Source of the DNA: Zetaproteobacteria bacterium CG06_land_8_20_14_3_00_59_53
Lineage (GTDB): Bacteria > Pseudomonadota > Zetaproteobacteria > Mariprofundales > Mariprofundaceae
DNA length: 64,000 nt
Assembly: GCA_002779605.1 (NCBI GenBank)
Contig: PEWE01000002.1
Coordinates: 1-64,000 of the forward strand
Direction of reading: 5' to 3'
Numbering within the stretch: position 1 is the first letter of the stretch; each line of letters begins with the position of its first letter. Shown piece after piece: positions 8,817 to 16,713 of the stretch. Under the pieces are notes generated by a model. It had not been told where the DNA came from, searched no databases, and worked only from the letters and a program-made list of their open reading frames with translations. The position numbers and the translations under genes were made by a program.

Positions 8817-9405
8817 TTAGAAGTGGTAGGTGGTGTTGACGGTTGCGCCCCACATACGGACCTTGGCATCGGTACCGAACACGGAACCGGCAGCGACCTT
8901 GACCGGGAACATGTACTGCACCCACTCGGCACCGACGGAAACATTGCTGTCCAGCTTGTAATCAACACCGGCACCAAGGGTCAGGCCGGTCCTGGTCACG
9001 CTCTGCGAAGCACCGGCGGAGGTACCCTTGATGCGGGCGGTGGTGGCACCGGCCAGCATAAAGACATCCAGGTTGGAGGCGACTTCGTACTTGCCCTTGG
9101 CCAGGTAGGAGACGAAGAACGGGCTGGAGAAGGTGCGGGACACGCCGCCGATGGTCTTCTTGTTCTTGCCGTTCTTGCCGCTCATGCCGATGCGCAGTTC
9201 GGTTGCGAAATACTCGTTGATATCAACACCGGCCTTGATGTAGCCGCCGAGGGTGGTCTTGGTCTGATCCACGCCGGTTGCCTTGTATTCGGTGTTCAGG
9301 GTGCCCAGCCCAGACCTGCGTAGTAGGAAAGATCCTGTGCCTGTGCGCTGGTGGCTGCTGCGCCGAGGGTCAGTGCTGCCAGTGCGGAAAAACCATTTTC
9401 TTCAT
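8817..9405 (-). pseudogene. Outer-membrane beta-barrel protein, two frameshifts
   Basis: Read from the ATG at 9405 (CAAGGAG upstream) the frame begins MKKMVF, then must shift to continue as SALAALTLGAAATSAQAQ, a clear signal peptide. It shifts again at GLGW/LGTLNTEY before the long remaining frame to 8817. Adding one T to TTTTT near 9390 and one G to GGG near 9309 restores a 196-residue protein. It is rich in alternating Tyr, Gly and Val strands and ends in Phe (NTTYHF), as outer-membrane barrels do, so it is probably an OmpW/opacity-type eight-strand porin-like protein. Both breaks are single-base losses in short homopolymers, so sequencing error is as likely as a true pseudogene. Confidence 0.7.
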
Positions 9406-9520
9406 CTGCAAAACTCCTTGAGTCGGCCATGTGGCCGTATTGATTGCAGCGCACAATAGAAATCGACTCTGAAACAAATCTGAAAAAAACAGGCCGTGCA
9501 GCCATTGGCGTTTTGCGGGT

Positions 9521-10183
9521 TTATGCCTCCCGATCGTATCCGGTGAACGCATTGATCTGCTGCAGCATCTGCCTGAGATCGGCCACCTCGGCTTCGAGAC
9601 GGGCAAGGCGATCCGAAGTGTCGGAAGCCTCTCCTGACGGGACATGCCGGGCCGGTGCCTTAGTCGCAGTGATGTCCGGTTCGCCGCACAACAGCTGGGC
9701 GTAGCGGTCTTCGCGCTGGCCGGCTGCGCGGGGGATGCGTACCAGCAAGGGGTCTTCGCGCGCTATCAACTCGTCGAGTATAGCCTGCAATGCCTCGGCC
9801 GATTCGAATTCCGTCATGCGGCTGGTGTTGATGCGGATCTCATTGAGGGTCAGCAAGCCGCGCAGCATCAGCACGCAGAGTACGGCACGCTGCTTCGAAT
9901 CAAGTCCGAGCTTGCGCGATAGATGGTGTTCGAAACGATCCGCACGGCCGTCCATGCGGGCGGTGACCAGCCCGCGGGTGCGAAGGCCGCCGACCACGCC
10001 GGCAACCTGTCCCTCGCTGAGGTTCATCACAGGCACGCGACTGCTTTTCTGGTTACAGGCCGCAGTCAGTGCCTTCAGGGTGAGGGGATAGTATTCGGGC
10101 GTGGTCATCTGCTTTTCCATCAGACAGCCCAGTACACGCGCCTCGTTGTCCGACAGCATGCCTTTCACATCTTCATCGATCAT
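9521..10183 (-). CDS. yceH: YceH family (DUF480) protein
   Basis: This 220-residue protein matches the YceH/DUF480 family, made of two winged-helix-like repeats. The N-terminal region (NEARVLGCLMEKQMTTPEYYPLT) and QKSSRVPVMNLSEGQV are characteristic, and the C-terminus is a short coiled coil (RLARLEAEVADLRQMLQQI). The function is not established; the fold suggests DNA or protein binding. It starts nine bases after the helicase gene stop on the minus strand, with AAGGAG at good spacing, so it is probably the last gene of a yaeQ-helicase-yceH operon. The region downstream to 9406 holds a T7 run after a weak GGC/GCC stem but no convincing terminator. Confidence 0.88.
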   Translation of the reverse strand: MIDEDVKGMLSDNEARVLGCLMEKQMTTPEYYPLTLKALTAACNQKSSRVPVMNLSEGQVAGVVGGLRTRGLVTARMDGRADRFEHHLSRKLGLDSKQRAVLCVLMLRGLLTLNEIRINTSRMTEFESAEALQAILDELIAREDPLLVRIPRAAGQREDRYAQLLCGEPDITATKAPARHVPSGEASDTSDRLARLEAEVADLRQMLQQINAFTGYDREA

Positions 10184-10192
10184 GTGAACTCC

Positions 10193-11440
10193 TTACCTGC
10201 GCTTTCCCTTCTTTTTTCCCGAGCCTTTCGACATCCATGCATCATGCTCGGCAACCAATGCCTTCAGGTCCATCGCTGACCTGTCGTGTTCCCTGATGAC
10301 CTCGCTATAACCCTTCTTGCTCACCGTGATGACCTCGACGGGTTTGGTGATGAATGCCTCCACGGCTTCAAGCAGCGGTTTCTCCTCGCTGCTGCAAAAG
10401 GAGATGGCCTCGCCTTTGTTTTCGCCGCGTCCGGTACGACCGACGCGATGCACATAATTCTCCGCTTTTTCCGGCAGGTCGTAATTGATGACGAACTGCA
10501 CATCGGGCACATCGATACCGCGTGCGCTGACATCGGTGGCGATCAGGATGCGGCAGGTGTTGTCGCGAAAGGCCTGCATGGCGATGGAACGTTCACCCTG
10601 ATCCTTGTCGCCGTGGATGCTGGCCGAAGCGATGCCGGCCTTCTCCATGGCCTTTTGCACGCGCTCGGCGCGCACCCGGGTGCGCACAAACACGATGACC
10701 TTGTCGTCCGGATGATCGGCGAGAAAACGGCTGAGGAAGATGCGTTTGTCGTCCTGCTCCACAAACATCACGAAATGACTGACATTCTTGGAGATGCGGT
10801 CTTTGGGCGAGACCTGGATGCGAATGGCTGCACTCTTCACCTGCGAATAGGCCAGCTTCCTGATCTCGTCGTTGATGGTGGCGGAGAAGAACAGCGTCTG
10901 GTGGGCGCGGACCAGCATCTTCTTGATGTACCTGATGTCCTCGATGAAGCCGAGGTCGAGCATATGGTCGGCCTCGTCCAGCACCAGCGTACTCACACCC
11001 TCCAGGCGGATCACCTGCTGGTTGATCAGATCGAACATGCGGCCCGGCGTGGCGATCAACACGTCGATACCGTCCTGCAGTCTGGCGATCTGGCGATCCT
11101 GCTCGACACCGCCGTGCAGTGTGAACGTCTTCACGCGGGTGTGCCGGGCGATGCTCTCGAACACCTCGCCGATCTGCACGGCCAGTTCACGGGTGGGGGC
11201 CAGCACGATGCACTTGATGCCGTAGGAGCGTTTGCTGCTCTTGAAACGGTGGATCTTGTCGATGACCGGAATAGCGAAGGCGGCGGTCTTGCCGGTGCCT
11301 GTCTGCGCGATGGCCAGCACATCCTCACCGTTCAGGATCGAAGGGATCGCCTTGAACTGGATATCGGTGGGGCGCACAAAGCCCAGCTGCGCCAGGTTCT
11401 TCTTGATGTCCTCGGATATATAATACTGGTCGAACTTCAT
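10193..11440 (-). CDS. rhlE: DEAD-box RNA helicase, RhlE-like
   Basis: An ATP-dependent RNA helicase of 415 residues that probably remodels rRNA precursors or mRNA. All core motifs are visible in order: the F-x-Q region (LGFVRPTDIQFKAIP), motif I AQTGTGKT, Ia PTREL, II DEAD (LVLDEADHML), III SAT, V ARGID, and VI HRVGRTGR. A basic tail (SKGSGKKKGKRR) follows, as in RhlE, and probably binds RNA non-specifically. The start overlaps the stop of the yaeQ-type gene by four bases. The exact subfamily (RhlE, SrmB or DbpA) cannot be fixed by eye, though no DbpA-type rRNA-binding domain is present. Confidence 0.9.
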   Translation of the reverse strand: MKFDQYYISEDIKKNLAQLGFVRPTDIQFKAIPSILNGEDVLAIAQTGTGKTAAFAIPVIDKIHRFKSSKRSYGIKCIVLAPTRELAVQIGEVFESIARHTRVKTFTLHGGVEQDRQIARLQDGIDVLIATPGRMFDLINQQVIRLEGVSTLVLDEADHMLDLGFIEDIRYIKKMLVRAHQTLFFSATINDEIRKLAYSQVKSAAIRIQVSPKDRISKNVSHFVMFVEQDDKRIFLSRFLADHPDDKVIVFVRTRVRAERVQKAMEKAGIASASIHGDKDQGERSIAMQAFRDNTCRILIATDVSARGIDVPDVQFVINYDLPEKAENYVHRVGRTGRGENKGEAISFCSSEEKPLLEAVEAFITKPVEVITVSKKGYSEVIREHDRSAMDLKALVAEHDAWMSKGSGKKKGKRR

Positions 11441-12000
11441 GCCCTGATACCTGTCCCTTGCGCCCGTTTCCTGAATTCAGGCGATATCTCTACAGCCTGC
11501 TCGCCATTGCTGAACCATAGCTGAGCATCCTGGATCGTGCACTGCAATTGCATGGCCCGCTCGGCCATGCGGCCGATGGCGGCAACCGCAGGCTCGGGGA
11601 TCACCACCACGCTGAGATTATCGAAACGTGCCAGCTTGTTCTTGTGCTGCCCCCACCACGCGTTGCCACTGGACTGCTGGTAGGTATAGATGATGACCTG
11701 CCGCGCTCGGCCGCAGGCCTTGCGGATGCGCTTCTCGTCCGGCTGGCCGAGATCGATCCACAATTCGATCTCGTCACTCAGGCTTTTCTGCCATATGTCC
11801 GGCTCGTCGTCGGAGGACAGTCCACGGGTGAATTGCAGGGATTCGCTTGCGTTCAGCGCGAATGCTATAACGCGTATCATCATGCGCTCGTCGGTTTCCG
11901 ACGGGTGTCGGGCGAGGGTGAGCTGATGCTCTTCATAATAGTTGCGGTCCATGTCGGTGACCTGCAAACGGGCTTTGAAAACAGTTGATTTAAGTGCCAT
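11437..12000 (-). CDS. yaeQ: YaeQ family protein
   Basis: The 187-residue product matches YaeQ, a conserved proteobacterial family with a PD-(D/E)XK nuclease-like fold and no settled function. Signature stretches are MALKSTVFKARLQVTDMDRNY, TDERMMIRVIAFAL, and WIDLGQPDEKRIRKACGRA, where the acidic and lysine/arginine residues of the nuclease-like site lie. It is translationally coupled (ATGA) to the helicase gene downstream. That link to an RNA helicase could mean a role around transcription or RNA, but this is only inference from position. Confidence 0.88.
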   Translation of the reverse strand: MALKSTVFKARLQVTDMDRNYYEEHQLTLARHPSETDERMMIRVIAFALNASESLQFTRGLSSDDEPDIWQKSLSDEIELWIDLGQPDEKRIRKACGRARQVIIYTYQQSSGNAWWGQHKNKLARFDNLSVVVIPEPAVAAIGRMAERAMQLQCTIQDAQLWFSNGEQAVEISPEFRKRAQGTGIRA

Positions 12001-12113
12001 GGCGGGCTTCTAGGGCACAATGGGTCATCAGGCAAGGGTTGGCTGCCGGCGCAGGCTGGATTTGTGCCCGATGCAGGGCAGGATGCCCGCTTTAATGGAA
12101 AACAGGAGATCCG

Positions 12114-13424
12114 ATGAGCGCAGCAGCACCGAGGAACGATCCACATGCCTATAAGCGTCTGCGTCTTTGGCCGCACGCAGCCGATCTGCTGGGCATCATT
12201 CTGAACGGCCCGCCGCCGGCGGATAAACAGATGGATCGTTATTTCCGCTCGCATCGCAAACTGGGCAAGAACGATCGCGGCTTTGTCGCCGAAACGGTGT
12301 ACGGCTGCCTGCGCAGGCTGCGCCTGCTGCGCTGGCTGGTGACCGGTCAGGCGGACTGGGGTGCTCCCAACGATGCGCTGGTCGCCGCCGAGTTGCTGTT
12401 GCAGGGCTATCCGGATGGCGCGCTGGGCAATGCCCTGCTATCCGGCGGTGATGGCTGGAAGCTGCATGATACGGTGCAGCGTATCATCGGGCTCGATACT
12501 GCCGGAATTCCACCGGCCATCCGCGCCAGTATGCCGGACTGGCTGTTCGAACGCCTTGTTGCGCAGTTCGGCGAATCCGATGCGATGCGTCTGAGCGAGG
12601 CCCTGAATCAACCGGCGACACTCGATCTGCGCGTCAACACACTGAAATCCGACCGCGATACCGTGTACCGCCAGCTGACGGAGGAGGGCGCGACACTTGA
12701 GGCCACACCGTACTCGCCGCTGGGTCTGCGCAGTCAGGAGCGCGCCTCGTTGTTCCGCTCCGAGGCCTTCAGCAAGGGGCTGTTCGAGGTGCAGGACGAG
12801 GGCAGCCAGCTGATCGCCATGCTGGTGGAAGCAGGGCGTCGTGAGATGGTGATGGATTTCTGCGCCGGTGGCGGCGGCAAGACACTGGCTCTGGGCGCTG
12901 CGATGCAAGCCACGGGGACGTTGTATGCCTGCGATGTGGCGCACTGGCGACTCAAGGCGCTCAAGCCGAGGCTGGCCCGCGCCGGGCTCTCCAGTGTGCG
13001 CAGCATGGCTCTGGCAAGCGAAAACGATGCGCATCTGAAACGTCTGGCCGGCAAGATGGACCGCGTGCTGGTGGATGCCCCGTGCAGCGGCACGGGCACT
13101 CTGCGGCGCAATCCCGATATCAAATGGCGCAAGCTGGATTTGCCGGAATTGATGCATCTGCAGACGCGGATTCTCGCGGCGGCTGCAGACCTGGTGAAAC
13201 CGGGAGGGCGTCTGGTGTATTCCACCTGCAGCCTGCTGGACGAGGAGAACGGGGGCATTGTACGCGCCTTTCTCGCCGTGCACCCTGATTTCCGGTTGCT
13301 CGATGCGCGCGCTGTTTTTGCCGGACAGGGTGCAATTGTGCCTCTGGAGGGTGAGATGATGCAGCTCTATCCGCACCGTCACGCGACCGATGGCTTTTTC
13401 GCGGCCGCAATGCAGCGCGCATAG
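12114..13424 (+). CDS. RsmB/NOP2-family rRNA cytosine-5 methyltransferase
   Basis: An S-adenosylmethionine-dependent RNA m5C methyltransferase of 436 residues. The first 150 residues resemble the NusB-like helical domain of RsmB (KNDRGFVAETVYGCLRRL). The catalytic part has the SAM loop DFCAGGGGKTLALGAAM (about residue 248), motif IV DAPCSGTGTLRRNPD with one conserved Cys, and STCSLLDEEN with the catalytic Cys. The usual target of RsmB is C967 of 16S rRNA, but other members act elsewhere, so the site is not certain. GGAG lies seven bases before the ATG. It is a single gene ended by a strong terminator. Confidence 0.88.
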   Translation: MSAAAPRNDPHAYKRLRLWPHAADLLGIILNGPPPADKQMDRYFRSHRKLGKNDRGFVAETVYGCLRRLRLLRWLVTGQADWGAPNDALVAAELLLQGYPDGALGNALLSGGDGWKLHDTVQRIIGLDTAGIPPAIRASMPDWLFERLVAQFGESDAMRLSEALNQPATLDLRVNTLKSDRDTVYRQLTEEGATLEATPYSPLGLRSQERASLFRSEAFSKGLFEVQDEGSQLIAMLVEAGRREMVMDFCAGGGGKTLALGAAMQATGTLYACDVAHWRLKALKPRLARAGLSSVRSMALASENDAHLKRLAGKMDRVLVDAPCSGTGTLRRNPDIKWRKLDLPELMHLQTRILAAAADLVKPGGRLVYSTCSLLDEENGGIVRAFLAVHPDFRLLDARAVFAGQGAIVPLEGEMMQLYPHRHATDGFFAAAMQRA

Positions 13425-13451
13425 CAAAGACCGGCAGCAGTCCGGCAAGAA

Positions 13452-13478
13452 AAAAGAGGCCCCTGAGGGGCCTCTTTT
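13452..13478. terminator. Bidirectional terminator
   Basis: A 12-bp perfect stem, AAAAGAGGCCCC and its complement, with a TGA loop lies between convergent genes. T-tracts are present in both directions. Confidence 0.88.
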
Positions 13479-13513
13479 CTTTGTGTGTTACCCGGCAAAC
13501 GGGTGTGCCTGCC

Positions 13514-13813
13514 TTATTCGGCAGGAGCTGCCGGAACTTCAGGCATGGCCGGGACGGCAGCAGCAGCTCCCGCTGCGCTGGTGGCTGCATCGGCGGCTGC
13601 ACCTGTAGCGGCCTCAACGGTCTGGGAGGCGGCTTCAATTGTACCTGCCGTTACATCCGAAGCGGTGGCGGTATCGGTATCGCCTGCGGACTCGGCAGAC
13701 CCGGAAACAGCCGGCATCTCGGGGGCTTCACTCTTCTCCCCCTTGTTGCAGGCTGAAATGGTCAGGGAGCCGGCTGCAAGCAGCGCAATCATCATCAGGT
13801 TGATTTTTTTCAT
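13514..13813 (-). CDS. Small Ala-rich lipoprotein
   Basis: A 99-residue predicted lipoprotein of unknown function. The N-terminus is a textbook lipoprotein signal: MKKI, a hydrophobic run, and the lipobox LTISAC with Cys near residue 23. The mature part (NKGEKSEAPEMPAVSG and on) is low-complexity, rich in Ala, Thr, Ser, Glu and Pro, and resembles a flexible linker rather than a folded domain. The ATG at 13813 has GAGGAAACC upstream; the open frame runs further up to 13945, but that part lacks a signal and looks non-coding. It could be a periplasmic spacer or surface lipoprotein. Lack of sequence complexity prevents a family call. Confidence 0.75.
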   Translation of the reverse strand: MKKINLMMIALLAAGSLTISACNKGEKSEAPEMPAVSGSAESAGDTDTATASDVTAGTIEAASQTVEAATGAAADAATSAAGAAAAVPAMPEVPAAPAE

Positions 13814-13980
13814 GGTGGTATGGTTTCCTCGTGGTGAAACAAGAGTGCCTCGGCACTCGGCGTGGCCCGGAACGGGATCAGCGCACGATATACGCGCTTT
13901 TTGCCTGATCAAGATGGCGCCGTGCAGCGTGTATCTGTTTGCCACGTTACATGCGGCAGGACACCGGATGGTGAAAGCAC

Positions 13981-14009
13981 TTGTTCTATGCCTCCCATCC
14001 CCCTATGAT
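13981..14009 (+). promoter_or_regulatory. Sigma-70-type promoter of the rimP-truB operon
   Basis: TTGTTC at 13981-13986 and TATGAT at 14004-14009 are separated by exactly 17 bases. Transcription should begin near 14016, about 83 bases before the rimP start, and just before a terminator-like hairpin. Confidence 0.65.
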
Positions 14010-14022
14010 TCGCCGCGTTGAA

Positions 14023-14045
14023 AGTGAGCTGCGGCTCGCTTTTTT
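14023..14045 (+). terminator. Terminator-like hairpin in the rimP leader
   Basis: Stem AGTGAGC/GCTCGCT (one G-U pair) with loop TGCG, followed by T5, G, and more T. It starts only about 7 bases after the predicted transcription start and no plus-strand gene lies upstream, so it would act as an attenuator in the leader rather than as the end of another operon. Confidence 0.5.
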
Positions 14046-14098
14046 GTTTTTATGGGCTGTTTGATTACCGTCATTCGCCCTGTTTGCATGGAGGAAAG

Positions 14099-14557
14099 GT
14101 GGAAGGTCGGATTGCCGAATTGCTGGCACCCATAGCCGAGGAACTCGGTCTGGATGTGCTCAAGGTCAGTCTGGGCGGCGGACATCATCAGCAGTTGCTC
14201 AAGATTGTGGTGGATAAAGCGGGCGGCGTTCCGTTTGATCTGCTGGCGCGCGTCAGTCGCGGGATCTCCCTGCAACTGGACGCGGAAGATCTGATCGAGA
14301 ACCGCTACCGCCTGGAAGTGACATCGCCGGGTCTGGACTGGCCACTGAGCAGCGAAGCGGATTTCCGCCGTCACGAAGGCGAGATGCTCAAGGTGTTGTT
14401 CACGGATGGCTCCGCAGTGACCGGGGAGAATCTGGGGCCCTGCGAGGGCGGGTTGCGCCTGGCGCGGGAAGACGGCGGCGAAAAGCTTGTTGCGATGAGC
14501 GATGTCGCCAAGGTCGTACGTACGATCGACTGGAAGCGCGTGAACGACAGTAAGTAA
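14099..14557 (+). CDS. rimP: Ribosome maturation factor RimP
   Basis: RimP helps assemble the 30S subunit. The 152-residue product is of normal length and carries the family pattern IAELLAPIAEELGLDVLKV, a central D-L-L-A-R-V-S-R-x-I motif, and YRLEVTSPGLDWPL. I use the GTG at 14099 because GGAGGAAAG lies immediately upstream; a longer frame from a TTG at 14018 would add a Cys-rich extension from the leader and is unlikely. It is the first gene of the nusA-infB operon, the usual place for rimP in proteobacteria. Confidence 0.9.
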   Translation: MEGRIAELLAPIAEELGLDVLKVSLGGGHHQQLLKIVVDKAGGVPFDLLARVSRGISLQLDAEDLIENRYRLEVTSPGLDWPLSSEADFRRHEGEMLKVLFTDGSAVTGENLGPCEGGLRLAREDGGEKLVAMSDVAKVVRTIDWKRVNDSK

Positions 14558-14596
14558 TTGGATAAGCATGACGAAACAAGGTGAGGATGTGATTGG

Positions 14597-16063
14597 ATGA
14601 ATGCTCAAATGTTGCAAGTAGCTGAAGCAGTCGCCCGTGAAAAGGGTGTGGAAGAGTCTCTGGTCATCGAGGCCATGGAACAGGCCATCAAGACAGCCGC
14701 CCGTCGCACTTACGGTGAAAAAGATGTCGAGGCGAAGATCAATCGTTTGACCGGCGGCATGGATCTGTTCCATGTGCGTACCGTGGTCGAAGATGTTGAG
14801 GACGAACTCAATGAACTGAGCCTGGAGCAGGCACGCGAGATGGACCCTGCAGCCGGGATCGGCACACAGTTCCGCGAGTCCCTGCCGGCCATTGAGCTGG
14901 GCCGTATCGCCGCACAGACCGCCAAGCAGGTTATCAACCAGAAGATCCGCGAAGCTGAACGTGAGCGCGTTGTCGAAGAATACGAGCCGCGCGTCGGCGA
15001 GTTGATCACCGGCATCGTCAAGCGCGTCGAGCGCGGCAATGTGTATGTCGATCTGGGTCGCGGCGAGGCCGTGATGTACCGCGAGGATCTGCTGCCTCGC
15101 GAATCCTATCGTCAGGGCGACCGCGTGCGTGCCTATCTGCGCGAAGTGCGCAATCAGCCGAAGGGGCCGCTGGTATTTATCTCGCGCTCCGATGCCGGCA
15201 TGGTACAGCGCCTGTTCGAACAAGAAGTTCCGGAAGTGCAGGACGGTCTGGTGGTGATCCAGGCGATCGCCCGCGATCCGGGTTCACGTACCAAGATGGC
15301 TGTGATCTCCAACGATAACGGCATCGATCCTGTCGGCGCCTGTGTCGGTATGCGCGGTGCGCGTGTGCAGGCTGTGGTCAACGAACTGCACGGCGAGAAG
15401 ATCGATATCATCGAATGGACGCCGGATACCGTCAGCTTCGTGGTCAATGCGCTGGCACCTGCGGAGATCGAGCGCGTGCTGGTGGATGAAGACAGCAACA
15501 CCATCGAGGTCGCCGTGGCCGAGGATCAGCTGGCTATCGCCATCGGGCGTCGCGGGCAGAATGTGCGTCTGGCTTCCGAACTGACCGGCTGGAAGATCGA
15601 GATCATGACCGCCGGTGAAGAGCGCAAGAAGCGCGTCGAGGAATTCGATGCTGCGCGTCAGGTGTTCGAGGAATGTCTGGATGTGGACGAGGCATTTGCC
15701 ACGCTGCTGTGCAACGAAGGCTTCCTGTCACTGGAGAACCTGGCTTATTGCAGTCTGGAAGAGCTGGTTGCCATTGAAGGTCTGGATGGTGTTACCGCCC
15801 ACGAGCTGCAGAACCGTGCCCGCAACTATCTGTTGCAGCAGGAGCTGGGACGCCCGGAAGCAGCCGAGATCGAAGACAGTCTGATGCAGCTGGACGGCAT
15901 GACCGATGCACTGGCAACCGAACTGGCCATCCGCGGCATCGGCACGGCCGAAGCGATGGCGGATGCCGGCGTGGACGATCTGGTCGGGATCGAGCATGCC
16001 ACACGCGAACAGCTGGAAGCCTTTATTCTGGCTGCGCGCGAGGCTTGCGGCTGGTTCGACTGA
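14597..16063 (+). CDS. nusA: Transcription termination/antitermination factor NusA
   Basis: NusA binds RNA polymerase and nascent RNA, affecting pausing, termination and antitermination. The 488 residues show the usual order: N-terminal polymerase-binding domain (1-125), S1 domain (about 135-200, GELITGIVKRVERGNVYVDLG), two KH domains (about 205-345, with GACVGMRGARVQAV and AIAIGRRGQNVRLAS), and two C-terminal acidic helix-hairpin repeats (about 370-488), as in gammaproteobacterial NusA. The start is the ATG at 14597, with GGTGAGG somewhat distant. NusA often controls its own operon, which fits the hairpin in the rimP leader. Confidence 0.95.
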   Translation: MNAQMLQVAEAVAREKGVEESLVIEAMEQAIKTAARRTYGEKDVEAKINRLTGGMDLFHVRTVVEDVEDELNELSLEQAREMDPAAGIGTQFRESLPAIELGRIAAQTAKQVINQKIREAERERVVEEYEPRVGELITGIVKRVERGNVYVDLGRGEAVMYREDLLPRESYRQGDRVRAYLREVRNQPKGPLVFISRSDAGMVQRLFEQEVPEVQDGLVVIQAIARDPGSRTKMAVISNDNGIDPVGACVGMRGARVQAVVNELHGEKIDIIEWTPDTVSFVVNALAPAEIERVLVDEDSNTIEVAVAEDQLAIAIGRRGQNVRLASELTGWKIEIMTAGEERKKRVEEFDAARQVFEECLDVDEAFATLLCNEGFLSLENLAYCSLEELVAIEGLDGVTAHELQNRARNYLLQQELGRPEAAEIEDSLMQLDGMTDALATELAIRGIGTAEAMADAGVDDLVGIEHATREQLEAFILAAREACGWFD

Positions 16064-16070
16064 GGCCTGA

Positions 16071-16706
16071 TTGATCGAGGCGGGATTGAACCGGCAGAAT
16101 GAGATGCCAGCTCCGGCGGGCATCAAACAACGCAGCTGCCTCGTCTGCCGCAAGCAGGCGGACAAAAGCGGTTTGCTGCGTCTGGTTGCGGATGAAGACG
16201 GGCTGGTATGGCCCGATGTGATGCAGAAGGCCCCCGGTCGTGGTGCCTATGTATGTCTGCAGGGACCATGCCTGTCGCGCATGCATGAGCGCCAGTTCGA
16301 GCGGGCATGGAAGGATAAAAAGATCGCTTCCGGACAGGTGGTGCAGCTGCGCCAGCGCCTGGAACATGCGATGTTGCAGATGTGCCGGCAGGACTTCAGA
16401 CGGCTGCGCAGTTCGCTCGATATCGGGCGGGATGCAGTGATGCATCGCATGTGGAAAAAGGCGCCATTGCTGGTGCTGCTCGCACCGGATGCTGGCGGTG
16501 CGCTGCAACGACAGATAGAAGATGCCTGTGGTAAAAGACAGGCCGCAGGGTTGAAAACGACGCTTGTTATTTTTGGCGATTCGTCAACACTGAGTGACAT
16601 CGTTGAACGCGATGTTGTTTCGGTGCTTGCACTGGATGATTCGCCGGCATGCGCAAGCTTGCGAAATTATTGTCTGATTTACGGGCAATTACGCGAAACG
16701 GAGTAG
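16071..16706 (+). CDS. YlxR (DUF448) protein with L7Ae-like C-terminal domain
   Basis: The first half is a YlxR/DUF448 domain (KQRSCLVCRKQADKSGLLRLV, then the PGRGAYVC motif), a small nucleic-acid-binding fold found between nusA and infB. The second half, about residues 125-200 (LLVLLAPDAGGALQRQIEDAC, then VVSVLALDDSPACASLR), looks like an L7Ae-type RNA-binding domain; such fusions are known in some proteobacteria. Start choice is uncertain: TTG at 16071 has GAGG seven bases upstream and leaves eight bases after nusA, while the ATG at 16104 begins at the conserved domain but lacks a good ribosome site. The role is unsettled; RNA binding or nucleoid association is likely. Confidence 0.8.
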   Translation: MIEAGLNRQNEMPAPAGIKQRSCLVCRKQADKSGLLRLVADEDGLVWPDVMQKAPGRGAYVCLQGPCLSRMHERQFERAWKDKKIASGQVVQLRQRLEHAMLQMCRQDFRRLRSSLDIGRDAVMHRMWKKAPLLVLLAPDAGGALQRQIEDACGKRQAAGLKTTLVIFGDSSTLSDIVERDVVSVLALDDSPACASLRNYCLIYGQLRETE

Positions 16707-16713
16707 GAAACAG

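Noticed and set aside
9296-9410. Phase variation of the barrel gene through homopolymer slippage
   Set aside because: The T5 and G3 runs are too short for efficient slippage, so sequencing error or decay is preferred.
10286-11524. 412-residue plus-strand frame across the helicase gene
   Set aside because: Shadow frame; the helicase motifs on the other strand are complete.
14018-14098. Longer rimP start (TTG) or a leader peptide
   Set aside because: The extra residues lie across the hairpin and T-run, and a far better ribosome site precedes the GTG at 14099.
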